From Hymenobacter jejuensis (lineage in GTDB: Bacteria; Bacteroidota; Bacteroidia; Cytophagales; Hymenobacteraceae): 64,000 bases of DNA. Within the stretch, counting starts at the first letter, position 1; each line of letters starts with the position of its first letter. Shown one piece after another: positions 7,569 through 15,662 of this stretch. The notes under the pieces are model-generated. The model was not told the DNA's origin and did no database searches. It saw only the letters and a list, made by a program, of their open reading frames with translations. The stretch covers positions 4,340,001 through 4,404,000 of the forward strand of contig NZ_CP040896.1 of assembly GCF_006337165.1 (NCBI RefSeq). The letters are read 5' to 3'. Position numbers and translations under genes: made by a program.

Positions 7569-9104
7569 TCATTGCTTAATGCTTTCAAGAGCCAGCTTTG
7601 CTTTGGTGTCGGTACTATTTTTGTACTCGTGCTTTGGGTAAGTGAGTGCCTTCTGAAAGTACGTTTTAGCCAAACGGGTTTGCCCTTGCATTTGATAGAG
7701 ATAGCCGAGTTGCAAAGCTGATTGGGGCGCGAAATAATAAGGTGCATCGCCCGCCAAAGCCACCGTGCGGGCATAAAAATAACGGGCCGAATCAAGCTGT
7801 TGCAGGCCGTGATAGGCGCGGGCCCGGCGGTAGGGCGCTTCCAAGCGATCGCGCAGGGAAGTGTGGGCCGTCGTCGCAAAACTTTCGAGGGTAGTAAGGG
7901 CTTCGCGGTAATACCCACCATCGATCTGGAGGCGGGCGCGGGTCAGGGTTCGGTTCAGAGGCTGCTGATCATCGAAAAAGCGTTGCGCATAAGTGTCCTC
8001 CTCCAGCACGGTGCGTCCTGCCGCGTCAATCTGGCGCCGGTAGCGCTCGGCGCTGGCTTGGTCGCCGCTCAACCAAGACGCCAGATACAGCTTAAACGCG
8101 GCATCTTTGCGATAATGCGTACCGCGATATTCCTGCAAAAAGAGGAGATTTTCGCGTTGCGAAGCTGCGTACTGCCCTTGGTAGAGCAGCAAATCAGCTA
8201 CCATGTGATGCAGGTAAGCGATAGGCAAATAGCCCGCGCCGGAAGGGCGACTCCGATAGGCCGCCAAAGCCTGATCGGTGTGGTGCAAGCGCTTATTGAT
8301 GCTAATAGCGAGATAGGCAAATAACAGATTGTCAGATTGTTGCTGTGTGAGCTGCTGAATAAATCGGCTGGATTCCTCGCCTTGCTTATAGTACGTTTCG
8401 TGGATAAGCGCCAGAATGATTTGGGCTTCGGTTTGAAAATCGTTGGGGCGTTGGGCCGCGACGCGCAGGTTCTGCAAGCCCACCTCAACGCTGCCGGCAA
8501 GGCCAAGCAGCTTCAAAAACCAGCGGTAGCCTTCGGGCAGCGCGCCAATGAAGAACTGCATCATTCCCAAGGTTTTACGGGCCGGCAGATAGTCGGGGTA
8601 GCGCTTCACGGTGGCCTGCATCTGCTGATACGCTTGCCGCAGGCTCCAGGCGCCCTGCACCTCATGCTCGAAGGCTACCTGCGCTGCTGCTTGGTGCAGC
8701 CGAATCTCAGCTCGGGCATACGCACGCAAGGGGCCTGGCTCTGGCGATTCGGCCAGCGTGGCCAAGCGTTCATCCTGGGCCTGCACCACGGCTGCGTACC
8801 GGTTGGCGTCCTGCGAAATCATTAGCTCGGTGAAGTCGATGCAATCGGCCACCAAAAGCGTACCCGCGCTCCGTGGCTGTTCGGTGCGCAACAGCGCCCG
8901 CGCTGGCTCTGGCCTAAGCTTTAGCAGCTCGGCATAGGCGCGCTGTTGATTTTTGGTAAGGTGCTGTGCGACAAGAGTTTGATCGAGGTGACCCTCTAGC
9001 TGAGGCGCGCAGAAACAGTCGCTGAAGTTCGCAGAGAGCAGGAACAGGAGCACAAGCGCACTCCTGCGTACCCCCCTGCCAACCTCAGCGAAAAAATTTG
9101 TCAC
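7569..9104 (-). CDS. Exported TPR-repeat protein
   Basis: A 511-residue protein with an N-terminal hydrophobic stretch (about residues 15-30, LVLLFLLSANFSDCFCAP), probably a signal peptide. Several helical repeat pairs of TPR type follow; the clearest is at the C-terminus (APYYFAPQSALQLGYLYQMQ ... TRLAKTYFQKALTYPKHEY). Such proteins are common scaffolds of the Bacteroidota periplasm. The start is GTG at 9104. A terminator hairpin separates it from the upstream zinc-ribbon gene, so it has its own promoter, which I could not identify. Confidence 0.75.
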   Translation of the reverse strand: MTNFFAEVGRGVRRSALVLLFLLSANFSDCFCAPQLEGHLDQTLVAQHLTKNQQRAYAELLKLRPEPARALLRTEQPRSAGTLLVADCIDFTELMISQDANRYAAVVQAQDERLATLAESPEPGPLRAYARAEIRLHQAAAQVAFEHEVQGAWSLRQAYQQMQATVKRYPDYLPARKTLGMMQFFIGALPEGYRWFLKLLGLAGSVEVGLQNLRVAAQRPNDFQTEAQIILALIHETYYKQGEESSRFIQQLTQQQSDNLLFAYLAISINKRLHHTDQALAAYRSRPSGAGYLPIAYLHHMVADLLLYQGQYAASQRENLLFLQEYRGTHYRKDAAFKLYLASWLSGDQASAERYRRQIDAAGRTVLEEDTYAQRFFDDQQPLNRTLTRARLQIDGGYYREALTTLESFATTAHTSLRDRLEAPYRRARAYHGLQQLDSARYFYARTVALAGDAPYYFAPQSALQLGYLYQMQGQTRLAKTYFQKALTYPKHEYKNSTDTKAKLALESIKQ

Positions 9105-9121
9105 CTAAAAACAGCCTAATA

Positions 9122-9152
9122 AAAAAGGAACGACGCGACGCCGTTCCTTTTT
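9122..9152 (-). terminator. Terminator after the zinc-ribbon gene
   Basis: Perfect arms AAAAAGGAACG / CGTTCCTTTTT (9122-9132 and 9142-9152) around a 9-nt loop. U-rich ends in both directions make it potentially bidirectional; here it ends the smug2-nif3-zinc-ribbon transcript. Confidence 0.85.
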
Positions 9153-9173
9153 CAATCTAACTAAAATAATACT

Positions 9174-9923
9174 CTAGCTGACTTTGATATCAACGTCGGC
9201 CAACACGCGGCCGCAGTGCTCGCACACGATGATTTTCTTGTGCGAAATGATGTCGGCTTGGCGCTGTGGGGGTACGGTGTTGAAGCAACCGCCGCAGGCA
9301 TCGCGCTTTACCGTTACGACGGCCAAGCCGTTGCGTACGTTGCCGCGGATGCGGGTGTAAGCCATGAGCAGGCGCTCTTCGATGGGCTGGACGGCCTTAT
9401 CACGCTCCTGCATCAGCGTTTTTTCTTCGCTTTCGCTTTCGCCTACGATGGTATCAAGCTCGGCTTTTTTGTTGTCGAGGTCTTTTTTACGCTCGTCGAG
9501 GCGCTGTTTCGTGCCGGCGATGTCGTTGTTTTTCAGCTCGATCTGGTACTGGGCCTCCTTGATTTTCTTTTCCGAAATCTGGATTTCCAGGCGCTGTAAC
9601 TCGATTTCCTTAGCGATGGCTTCGTATTCGCGGTTGTTGCGCACGTTCTGCTGCTGATCCTCGTACTTTTTGATGAGGCCGTCGGCGTCTTTGGCGTTTT
9701 GCTTGCGCTGCTTGATCTGCTCGTTCAGAGCGGCAATTTCTTCGTCGAATTTGCTTACCCGTACCTCGTAGCCGGCAATTTCGTCCTCTAAGTCACGCAC
9801 TTCTTCGGGCAAGTCGCCGCGTACGCGCCGGATTTCGTCGAGCTGCGAGTCGATGCGCTGCAGGTTCAGAAGGGCTTCCAGCTTACTGGCAACAGGAGTT
9901 TCCGCGGACGGGTTAGAAATCAT
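9174..9923 (-). CDS. Coiled-coil zinc-ribbon protein (C4-type, CT398-like)
   Basis: A 249-residue protein: a long antiparallel coiled coil (about residues 15-190, Glu/Lys/Gln-rich) followed by a zinc ribbon with two CxxC pairs (DACGGCFNTVPPQRQ and VCEHCGRVLADVDI). The family is widespread and mostly uncharacterised; Chlamydia CT398 has been linked to RNA polymerase sigma-54. Its ATG lies inside the end of the Nif3-family gene (11-nt overlap); this pairing recurs in many bacteria and suggests a shared process. Confidence 0.88.
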   Translation of the reverse strand: MISNPSAETPVASKLEALLNLQRIDSQLDEIRRVRGDLPEEVRDLEDEIAGYEVRVSKFDEEIAALNEQIKQRKQNAKDADGLIKKYEDQQQNVRNNREYEAIAKEIELQRLEIQISEKKIKEAQYQIELKNNDIAGTKQRLDERKKDLDNKKAELDTIVGESESEEKTLMQERDKAVQPIEERLLMAYTRIRGNVRNGLAVVTVKRDACGGCFNTVPPQRQADIISHKKIIVCEHCGRVLADVDIKVS

Positions 9924-11013
9924 AACGGACAGGGTTGGTGAGGGTCTCAGCGATTAAGACCGCAAAATTACTGCTAAACGATGAGGTAAGCAAATCGCGG
10001 AAAACCTCTCCCGTAAATTGCTCGCTCTCAAAATGGCCCACGTCGCAGAGCATCAGGTGGCCTTCGGCGCCAAAATACTCGTGGTACTTTAGGTCGCCGG
10101 TCACGTAGGCCTCGGCGCCGGCGTTGCGGGCCTTGCCGATGAGAAAGCTGCCAGCACCGCCGCAAAGCGCTACCTTTTTTATAGACGATTGATAATCAGT
10201 GTGTTTTACAACTGGCACGCCAAGCGCTTGGCGCAGCAATTGGCGAAATTCTGCCGGGCTCAGGGCCTCGGGTAGTTCGCCAATCATGCCCGAACCCACA
10301 TCCTGATCTTCGTTTTCCAGCCGAATCAGGTCGTAAGCTACTTCTTCATAAGGATGAGTTTGGCGCATAGCGTGCAGCACCTGTCGCTGACGGTGCAGCG
10401 GCAGCAGCACTTCCACGCGCAGCTCATTGGTCGTTTCGGGCTGGCCGCGTTGGCCTTCGTAGGGGTTGGAATCGGGGCCGGGCGTGAAGGTGCCCGTACC
10501 CGGAAACTGGAAGCTGCACTCGGCGTATTGGCCGATCTGGCCTGCGCCCGCGTCGTAGAGGGCGCGCAACAGCTTTTCGGCATGGCCGGCGGGGGTATAG
10601 ACTGCCAGCTTAGCCAGCATGCCGCTTTTGGGGTCGAGAATGCGTAGCTTCTGCAAGCCGAGCTTTTCGGCAAGCTTGCGGTTGACGCCGCGCACTACGT
10701 TGTCGAGGTTGGTGTGAGCTGCATAAATGGCCACATCGTTTTTGATGGCCTTCATCAGCGTTTGCTCTACTTCATTGGCCCCAGTGAGGCGCTTTAAAGG
10801 CTTGAACACGACTGGATGATGCGCTACTACCACGTTGCAGCCGCGCCGGATGGCTTCGTCTATCACGGCCGGCGTACAATCGAGCGCGATCAGCACGCCT
10901 TGTACAACCACCTGAGGGTCACCGCATTGCAGGCCGGCGTTGTCATACGATTCCTGATAGGCGAGAGGGGCGGCGGCTTCCAGCACGCGGGTGAGGTCGA
11001 GAACGGTAGGCAT
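9913..11013 (-). CDS. Nif3-like dinuclear-metal protein
   Basis: A 366-residue member of the Nif3/YbgI family, which forms hexameric toroids with a two-metal site; the biochemical role is unsettled, and some databases use the name GTP cyclohydrolase I type 2. Metal-binding motifs are visible: QESYDNAGLQCGD near the N-terminus and VVAHHPVVFKPLKRL at about residues 65-80, with ITGDLKYHE-type (YVTGDLKYHEYFGAEGH) and DVGHFESE motifs near the C-terminus. A central PII-like insert (about 130-250) is usual in the long form. The start is ATG 11013; an in-frame TTG 15 nt earlier is less likely. Confidence 0.93.
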   Translation of the reverse strand: MPTVLDLTRVLEAAAPLAYQESYDNAGLQCGDPQVVVQGVLIALDCTPAVIDEAIRRGCNVVVAHHPVVFKPLKRLTGANEVEQTLMKAIKNDVAIYAAHTNLDNVVRGVNRKLAEKLGLQKLRILDPKSGMLAKLAVYTPAGHAEKLLRALYDAGAGQIGQYAECSFQFPGTGTFTPGPDSNPYEGQRGQPETTNELRVEVLLPLHRQRQVLHAMRQTHPYEEVAYDLIRLENEDQDVGSGMIGELPEALSPAEFRQLLRQALGVPVVKHTDYQSSIKKVALCGGAGSFLIGKARNAGAEAYVTGDLKYHEYFGAEGHLMLCDVGHFESEQFTGEVFRDLLTSSFSSNFAVLIAETLTNPVRYDF

Positions 11014-11046
11014 GTGCTTGAAAATCAAATAAATACAAAAAGTCCT

Positions 11047-11733
11047 TTAAGCGCTGAGTTGTAAACTGTTCTGCAGCACTTCCTGATAGCGAGCGATGTG
11101 CTCAGGCAACTCTCGCCGCCGGTATTGCATGATGTAGCGCGGGTGATCGAGGACGTGAATGTGGTCGAACAACTGCAGTTCTTGGTTGAAACGCTGCAAA
11201 TACTGCCCATTGCGCCGCCCCAAACATACGGCCACTTCGCGTACCAACCCTAGCTCCGAAACCTGCCGTTGCAGCGATATCCGGATATCCGAATCGAGGG
11301 CGCTTGTGAGAGCCGGGGAGTCGTAATAATTGTAGTTGCGGCCATGGCGCAGCAAAACCAGCGGGTACAGCGAGCCTATGTAAAACCTCTGATAAAACGC
11401 CACTGGCCCGCCCATCGCTTCCATCATCAGGTGCACAAACTGGCTCGAAGGCTCGCGCTGTTGTGGCAAGCTGTTGGAAATGCCGCAGGCCGTAAGGGCA
11501 ACCGGATCGGTGAAGGCCACGCCCGTACGGCCGTTGCCCAAACGGCCCGGATTGATGCCCAATAAAGCCACGCGTGGCTGATTGTCAGCGTAAAACCGCT
11601 GGGTAAATTGCGTCAACAAGGCGTGCGGAACGGCCTGGCGGTACGGGCTGACAGCTTCTACTTCGTCCGGTAGAGCAGTGGGCAACGGAAAGTTCGTGAG
11701 AAAATGCAGCAGGCGATCGGCGAAAGTCGGCAT
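11047..11733 (-). CDS. SMUG2-like uracil-DNA glycosylase family protein
   Basis: A 228-residue protein of the uracil-DNA glycosylase superfamily, SMUG2 type (formerly DUF4918), common in Bacteroidota. Motif 1 is ALLGINPGRLGNGRTGVAFT and motif 2 is the DHPRYIMQYRR segment. It probably excises damaged pyrimidines in base-excision repair. The start is ATG 11733 (MPTFADRLLHF); the open frame upstream overlaps the promoter zone of the divergent lpxK and is not conserved-looking. It lies 33 nt upstream of nif3 on the same strand. Confidence 0.85.
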   Translation of the reverse strand: MPTFADRLLHFLTNFPLPTALPDEVEAVSPYRQAVPHALLTQFTQRFYADNQPRVALLGINPGRLGNGRTGVAFTDPVALTACGISNSLPQQREPSSQFVHLMMEAMGGPVAFYQRFYIGSLYPLVLLRHGRNYNYYDSPALTSALDSDIRISLQRQVSELGLVREVAVCLGRRNGQYLQRFNQELQLFDHIHVLDHPRYIMQYRRRELPEHIARYQEVLQNSLQLSA

Positions 11734-11843
11734 GGGCGGAGAAGGATTCAACTCCTTAGCGCTTACGCAGAAGCGGGCCACAACGCTGTAGCGAAGCCAA
11801 GCAGTAAGGCGTTGTCGTAACTGCAACGCCCGGAAATTCCGCG

Positions 11844-11851
11844 TATTTTTG
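11844..11851 (+). promoter_or_regulatory. lpxK -7 box
   Basis: TATTTTTG matches TAnnTTTG and lies 19 nt before the lpxK ATG. No convincing -33 element is seen. Confidence 0.5.
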
Positions 11852-11870
11852 CTTCCCTTCCTACCATCGC

Positions 11871-12929
11871 ATGCCCCATCCGCTCGCCTTTCTGCTGTTG
11901 CCTTTTGCGTGGCTGTATGCCGGAGTGCTGGCCGTGCGCAATTGGCTCTACGACGCCGGTGTGAAGCCTGTCGCTGCCTTTGCCGTGCCGGTGATCAGCA
12001 TTGGTAATCTGCGAGTTGGCGGCACGGGCAAGACGCCGCATGTGGCGTGGCTCGTTGCCCAATTGCTGGCCCGCGGCGAAAGACCGGCCATCGTGAGCCG
12101 GGGGTACGGGCGCCGGACGCGAGGCTTTCAGCTCGCCGACGCAACGGCCACCGCTGCTTCCATCGGCGACGAGCCGCTCCAGCATTTTCAGGATTTTCGG
12201 GGTGCCGTGCCGGTAGCAGTCGCTGAGAATCGGGGAGAGGGTATTGTGCAAATACTTGATAATCAATTAAATATAACGGCAATTGTCTTGGACGATGCCT
12301 ACCAGCATCGGCGGGTACGACCAGCGCTAAACATCCTCCTGACTGAACAGCAACGGCCTTTCTATCAGGACTTTGTGTTGCCTGCTGGGCGACTGCGCGA
12401 AAGCCGTAGGGGCGCGCGGCGGGCCAATGTGATTGTGGTGACGAAGTGCGAGCCGTCGTTGGGCGAAATCCGACGGCAGGAAATTACCCGCGCCATTCGG
12501 CGCTACGCCCGCCCGCATACGCCGGTACTATTTTCAACCTACGTATACGGCGAGCCCGTGCCTGTAAACAAGGCTGCCGCGCCGCCCGCTGGCCCCGAAA
12601 TCGTGCTGCTCACGGGCATCGCGCAGCCTGGCCCGTTGCGGGAGCATCTGCTCGGAGCCGGTTACACGATCGTGCACCACGCGGCCTTTCCTGACCACCA
12701 TGCTTTTTCGGCTGCGGAGATTACAGACGTGGCCAGACAATTACAACCCGGCCAGAGCGTTTTTACCACGCAAAAAGACGCTACTCGCCTTCTTGACCCT
12801 ACCTTGCAAGCCGTGGTGACGCCGTTGCCCGTTTTTTATATTCCGATTGAAGTACAGTTTCTGGCCGATGGGGCCGCCCGTTTGCAGGAACTGCTCACGC
12901 CATTATTTCAGCCCCAAGCTGTTGTCTGA
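11871..12929 (+). CDS. lpxK: LpxK, tetraacyldisaccharide 4'-kinase
   Basis: LpxK phosphorylates the 4' position of the tetraacyldisaccharide precursor of lipid A on the inner-membrane face. The 352-residue protein has an N-terminal membrane-anchoring helix (residues 5-25), the P-loop VISIGNLRVGGTGKTPHVAW (about 41-60), and the second conserved motif IVLDDAYQHRR. A near-perfect copy of the 23-bp palindrome lies inside the gene just before that motif and encodes ILDNQLN with unusually AT-rich codons. The next gene starts within or just after its end. Confidence 0.97.
   Translation: MPHPLAFLLLPFAWLYAGVLAVRNWLYDAGVKPVAAFAVPVISIGNLRVGGTGKTPHVAWLVAQLLARGERPAIVSRGYGRRTRGFQLADATATAASIGDEPLQHFQDFRGAVPVAVAENRGEGIVQILDNQLNITAIVLDDAYQHRRVRPALNILLTEQQRPFYQDFVLPAGRLRESRRGARRANVIVVTKCEPSLGEIRRQEITRAIRRYARPHTPVLFSTYVYGEPVPVNKAAAPPAGPEIVLLTGIAQPGPLREHLLGAGYTIVHHAAFPDHHAFSAAEITDVARQLQPGQSVFTTQKDATRLLDPTLQAVVTPLPVFYIPIEVQFLADGAARLQELLTPLFQPQAVV
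12250..12272. repeat. 23-bp palindrome, copy 2, inside lpxK (1 mismatch)
   Basis: It matches the consensus except at position 22. It is read as codons ATA CTT GAT AAT CAA TTA, clearly more AT-rich than the surrounding lpxK codons. Confidence 0.8.
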
Positions 12930-14871
12930 CCTGCTTCTGACTTCGCCCTTCTTGTCTTTTTTTCGTCGTGCAGCCGCTTCTGGCAGCGCTGCAGTGCTGT
13001 GGCTCTCGTTGCTGCTGGCTTGTTTGCTGCTGCCTCAACATGCTAAGGCACAGATAGTTGACGACACAACCAAAACTATCTACGGCCCCAAAACTACCTT
13101 CATAATCCGCGAAGCCGACGTGCTGCGCGAAAAAACCGAGGGCCGCATGGTCGATACTACGCTTACTGACATACAGCAAGCACGGTTTTGGGCGCACGAC
13201 AGTACTTATCAGCAGGATCTGGGCGAATTAGGAACCGCGTCGCGGCAGCTGCTGTGGGCACCTAACACGCAGCTGGGCGCCCGGCTGGGCCGCAACGTAT
13301 TCGACCGCTACGTGCGCAACTCGGCTACCATTCCGTATTATGATACCCGCTCGCCGTACGCGTTTCTGCGGTACGTGCAGGGCACCCCCGAATCAGTTTT
13401 TGAGCTCTCGTTTAGCCGTAGCATCAAAAAAACGGCGAGCGTAGGTTTCGCCTACGAACGGTTTTCTGCCAACAAGCTCTACACTGCCAACCCCCGCGAA
13501 GGCCTCACGGATCACTCCAATGTGCTGCTATTTATGCGCTATCAGACGGAGGATGAGCGCTATCACGTATTGGCCAACCTGAATACGTCCCGCCACAAAT
13601 CCGTGGAGCAGGGTGGAATTCGGCCGCTGGCGACCGACACGCTGGGCCGGGGCGACCTGTTTGGCAACGAGGACCGACGAACGGTGTGGCTAACCAAGGC
13701 TGCCAACAACGAAGACCGCGACCAAGTGCACGTTGCCCAAACCTATCGCCTGTTGGGCAAGGGGCTTACCGCGTTCCATGTGTTGGACCTAAGCCGCCAG
13801 CTCAACAAATACACCGATACGCAACTGCCGACCAGCAACGGCGAGGTGCTGTATTACCCCGAAGCACGGCGCAGCATTACGGCCACCGACGACCGCGTGC
13901 AATACCGGCAGATCGAAAACACCGTGGGCGTGCTGGGGCGCACCGAAACGGTCGAGTACCGCATCTATGGGCGGCATCGGAAAGGCAGCCTGGATACCCA
14001 AAGCCTGATCGGAAACCCCGGTGTACTCACGAGGGTGACGCAGCCGGATTCTGCCATTCAGAAAGTTCCGGGGCAACTGTTTGTGGGGGGTACGGCCGCT
14101 TTTCGCTACAAGATTTTCGCTATTGAAACGGCAGGCGAATACCGGTTTTTCAAAGAATACTGGGTGAGAGCCGCCGCCAAGCTCGGGCCTTTGACCGGCG
14201 AAATATTCAGTAGTTCGTACTCGCCGACGCTGACCCAGCAGCAGTTCATCGGCAATCACTATCTCTGGAATAACAACTTCAGCCAAACGCAGGTAAACCA
14301 GCTCACTGTGCGCGTGGATCAAACGCTGGGTCACCAGCGGTTGCAGGCTTCCGGAGCCGTAGTCAACCTCACCAACTTGGTTTATTACGATGCTTCCGCC
14401 CGGCCCGCGCAACTGAGCGATGCCAAACAGTTGATTATCGTATCGGCCCGCCACCGCGCGCAGTTCGGCAGCTTTTTCTCCGGCAACGAGGCCACGTACA
14501 CATTGGGCGGCGACGGCGCGGGCTTGCACATTCCGGCGCTGGTGGCCAACGGCAAAGTGTATTACCAAGGCGACGTGTTCAAGAAGGCCTTGTTCGGGCA
14601 GGTCGGTGCGGAAGTGTATTACCAATCGCGCTTCCGAGCCTATGGTTACAGCCCCAGCACGCAGCAATTTTACGTGCAGGACAACTTCACCATCCGCAAC
14701 TATCCCGTGGTTGATGTGTTCCTGAATGCGGATATCAAAACGGTCGCTATTTTCCTGAAAATGGCTTACGTTAACCAAGGATTGTACCGCAACGGGTACT
14801 TTGCTTCGCCTTACTACACCAGCCTGCCCCGGCGCTTTCAATTGGGTCTGCGGTGGCAGTTTTTCAACTGA
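12922..14871 (+). CDS. Putative outer-membrane porin (Porin_10-like)
   Basis: A beta-rich protein of about 640-650 residues with a signal peptide (hydrophobic run LWLSLLLACLLLPQ, cleavage near HAKAQ). Alternating patterns, many Tyr/Phe at strand ends and a terminal aromatic (RWQFFN) fit an outer-membrane barrel like the Bacteroidota putative porin family. The start is uncertain: the frame has no ATG before the mature part. TTG at 12922 overlaps the lpxK stop by 8 nt; TTG at 12952 would give a compact signal peptide. It probably shares the lpxK transcript. Substrate unknown. Confidence 0.75.
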   Translation: MSDLLLTSPFLSFFRRAAASGSAAVLWLSLLLACLLLPQHAKAQIVDDTTKTIYGPKTTFIIREADVLREKTEGRMVDTTLTDIQQARFWAHDSTYQQDLGELGTASRQLLWAPNTQLGARLGRNVFDRYVRNSATIPYYDTRSPYAFLRYVQGTPESVFELSFSRSIKKTASVGFAYERFSANKLYTANPREGLTDHSNVLLFMRYQTEDERYHVLANLNTSRHKSVEQGGIRPLATDTLGRGDLFGNEDRRTVWLTKAANNEDRDQVHVAQTYRLLGKGLTAFHVLDLSRQLNKYTDTQLPTSNGEVLYYPEARRSITATDDRVQYRQIENTVGVLGRTETVEYRIYGRHRKGSLDTQSLIGNPGVLTRVTQPDSAIQKVPGQLFVGGTAAFRYKIFAIETAGEYRFFKEYWVRAAAKLGPLTGEIFSSSYSPTLTQQQFIGNHYLWNNNFSQTQVNQLTVRVDQTLGHQRLQASGAVVNLTNLVYYDASARPAQLSDAKQLIIVSARHRAQFGSFFSGNEATYTLGGDGAGLHIPALVANGKVYYQGDVFKKALFGQVGAEVYYQSRFRAYGYSPSTQQFYVQDNFTIRNYPVVDVFLNADIKTVAIFLKMAYVNQGLYRNGYFASPYYTSLPRRFQLGLRWQFFN

Positions 14872-14932
14872 TTTGCTTGGTTAATTCATTGGTGGATAAA
14901 GCGTTACCGCAATACCTTTTACGTTTTACTTT

Positions 14933-15553
14933 ATGGCTGAATTCACGCCTTCTGAGCCAAAAGAAAAGACCATTCTCAAGCTCAGGCTCAACACCGACCC
15001 ACGCTGGGTAGACATTGCTAGCAAGAACATCGAAGACATCCTGGTCGATCACGCGTACTGTGAGCAGAAAGCGGCCAGCACAGGTATCTCCCTGATTGTC
15101 AAGTACCCCGAGAAAGCTAGGCTGGTAGACGAGCTAACCGATTTAGTAGCTGAGGAATGGGCTCATTTCGAGCGGGTGTTGCAGGAGCTGCGCAAGCGTG
15201 GTTTTGCCCTCGGCCGGCAGCGTCGCGATGAGTATGTAGTGCAGCTCATGACGCACGTCCGGAAGGGTGGCGCCCGCGAACGCCAGCTCATGGATCAGCT
15301 GCTGGTAAGTGCTCTGATAGAAGCCCGTAGCTGCGAGCGGTTCAAGCTCCTCTGGAAGCACATTCCTGACCCCGACCTCAGCAAATTTTACTACGAACTC
15401 ATGGTTTCCGAAGCCGGCCACTTCGTCGCGTACGTTGATTTAGCCAAGGAATATTGCGACCCGAAAGAGGTTGAGGCTCGGTTGCAGGAACTGCTAAAAA
15501 TTGAGGGGGAAATTGTAACGAACTTGCCCGTACGCGACGACCGGATGCACTAG
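14933..15553 (+). CDS. miaE: MiaE, tRNA 2-methylthio-N6-isopentenyladenosine hydroxylase
   Basis: A 206-residue non-haem di-iron monooxygenase that hydroxylates the isopentenyl group of ms2i6A37 in tRNA using O2. The four-helix ferritin-like pattern is visible, with carboxylate/His ligands in EEWAHFERVL, EARSCERFKLL and SEAGHFVAYV; the N-terminal signature LRLNTDPRWVDIA is typical of the family. Its substrate is made by MiaB, encoded 9 kb away. ATG 14933 is the first start after the porin gene. Confidence 0.93.
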   Translation: MAEFTPSEPKEKTILKLRLNTDPRWVDIASKNIEDILVDHAYCEQKAASTGISLIVKYPEKARLVDELTDLVAEEWAHFERVLQELRKRGFALGRQRRDEYVVQLMTHVRKGGARERQLMDQLLVSALIEARSCERFKLLWKHIPDPDLSKFYYELMVSEAGHFVAYVDLAKEYCDPKEVEARLQELLKIEGEIVTNLPVRDDRMH

Positions 15554-15587
15554 AATCGCTTCGCAATAGTGTTTATCGCACAAACCT

Positions 15588-15624
15588 ACGCGTGTCAGAG
15601 CCAGAAAAAAGCCCTGACACGCGT
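15588..15624. terminator. Hairpin between convergent miaE and the GH2 gene
   Basis: Inverted arms ACGCGTGTCAG (15588-15598) and CTGACACGCGT (15614-15624), 15-nt loop with an A-run. There is no proper U-tract, but its position between convergent genes suggests a terminator. Confidence 0.5.
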
Positions 15625-15662
15625 TTGAGAGCGCGCATTTATTCAAAAAAGCTCGGTGAGCT

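Noticed and set aside
13789..14841. Long antisense open frame (350 codons) in the porin gene
   Set aside because: It is the complement of a convincing coding frame in GC-rich DNA; composition is repetitive Arg/Gly/Ala/His.
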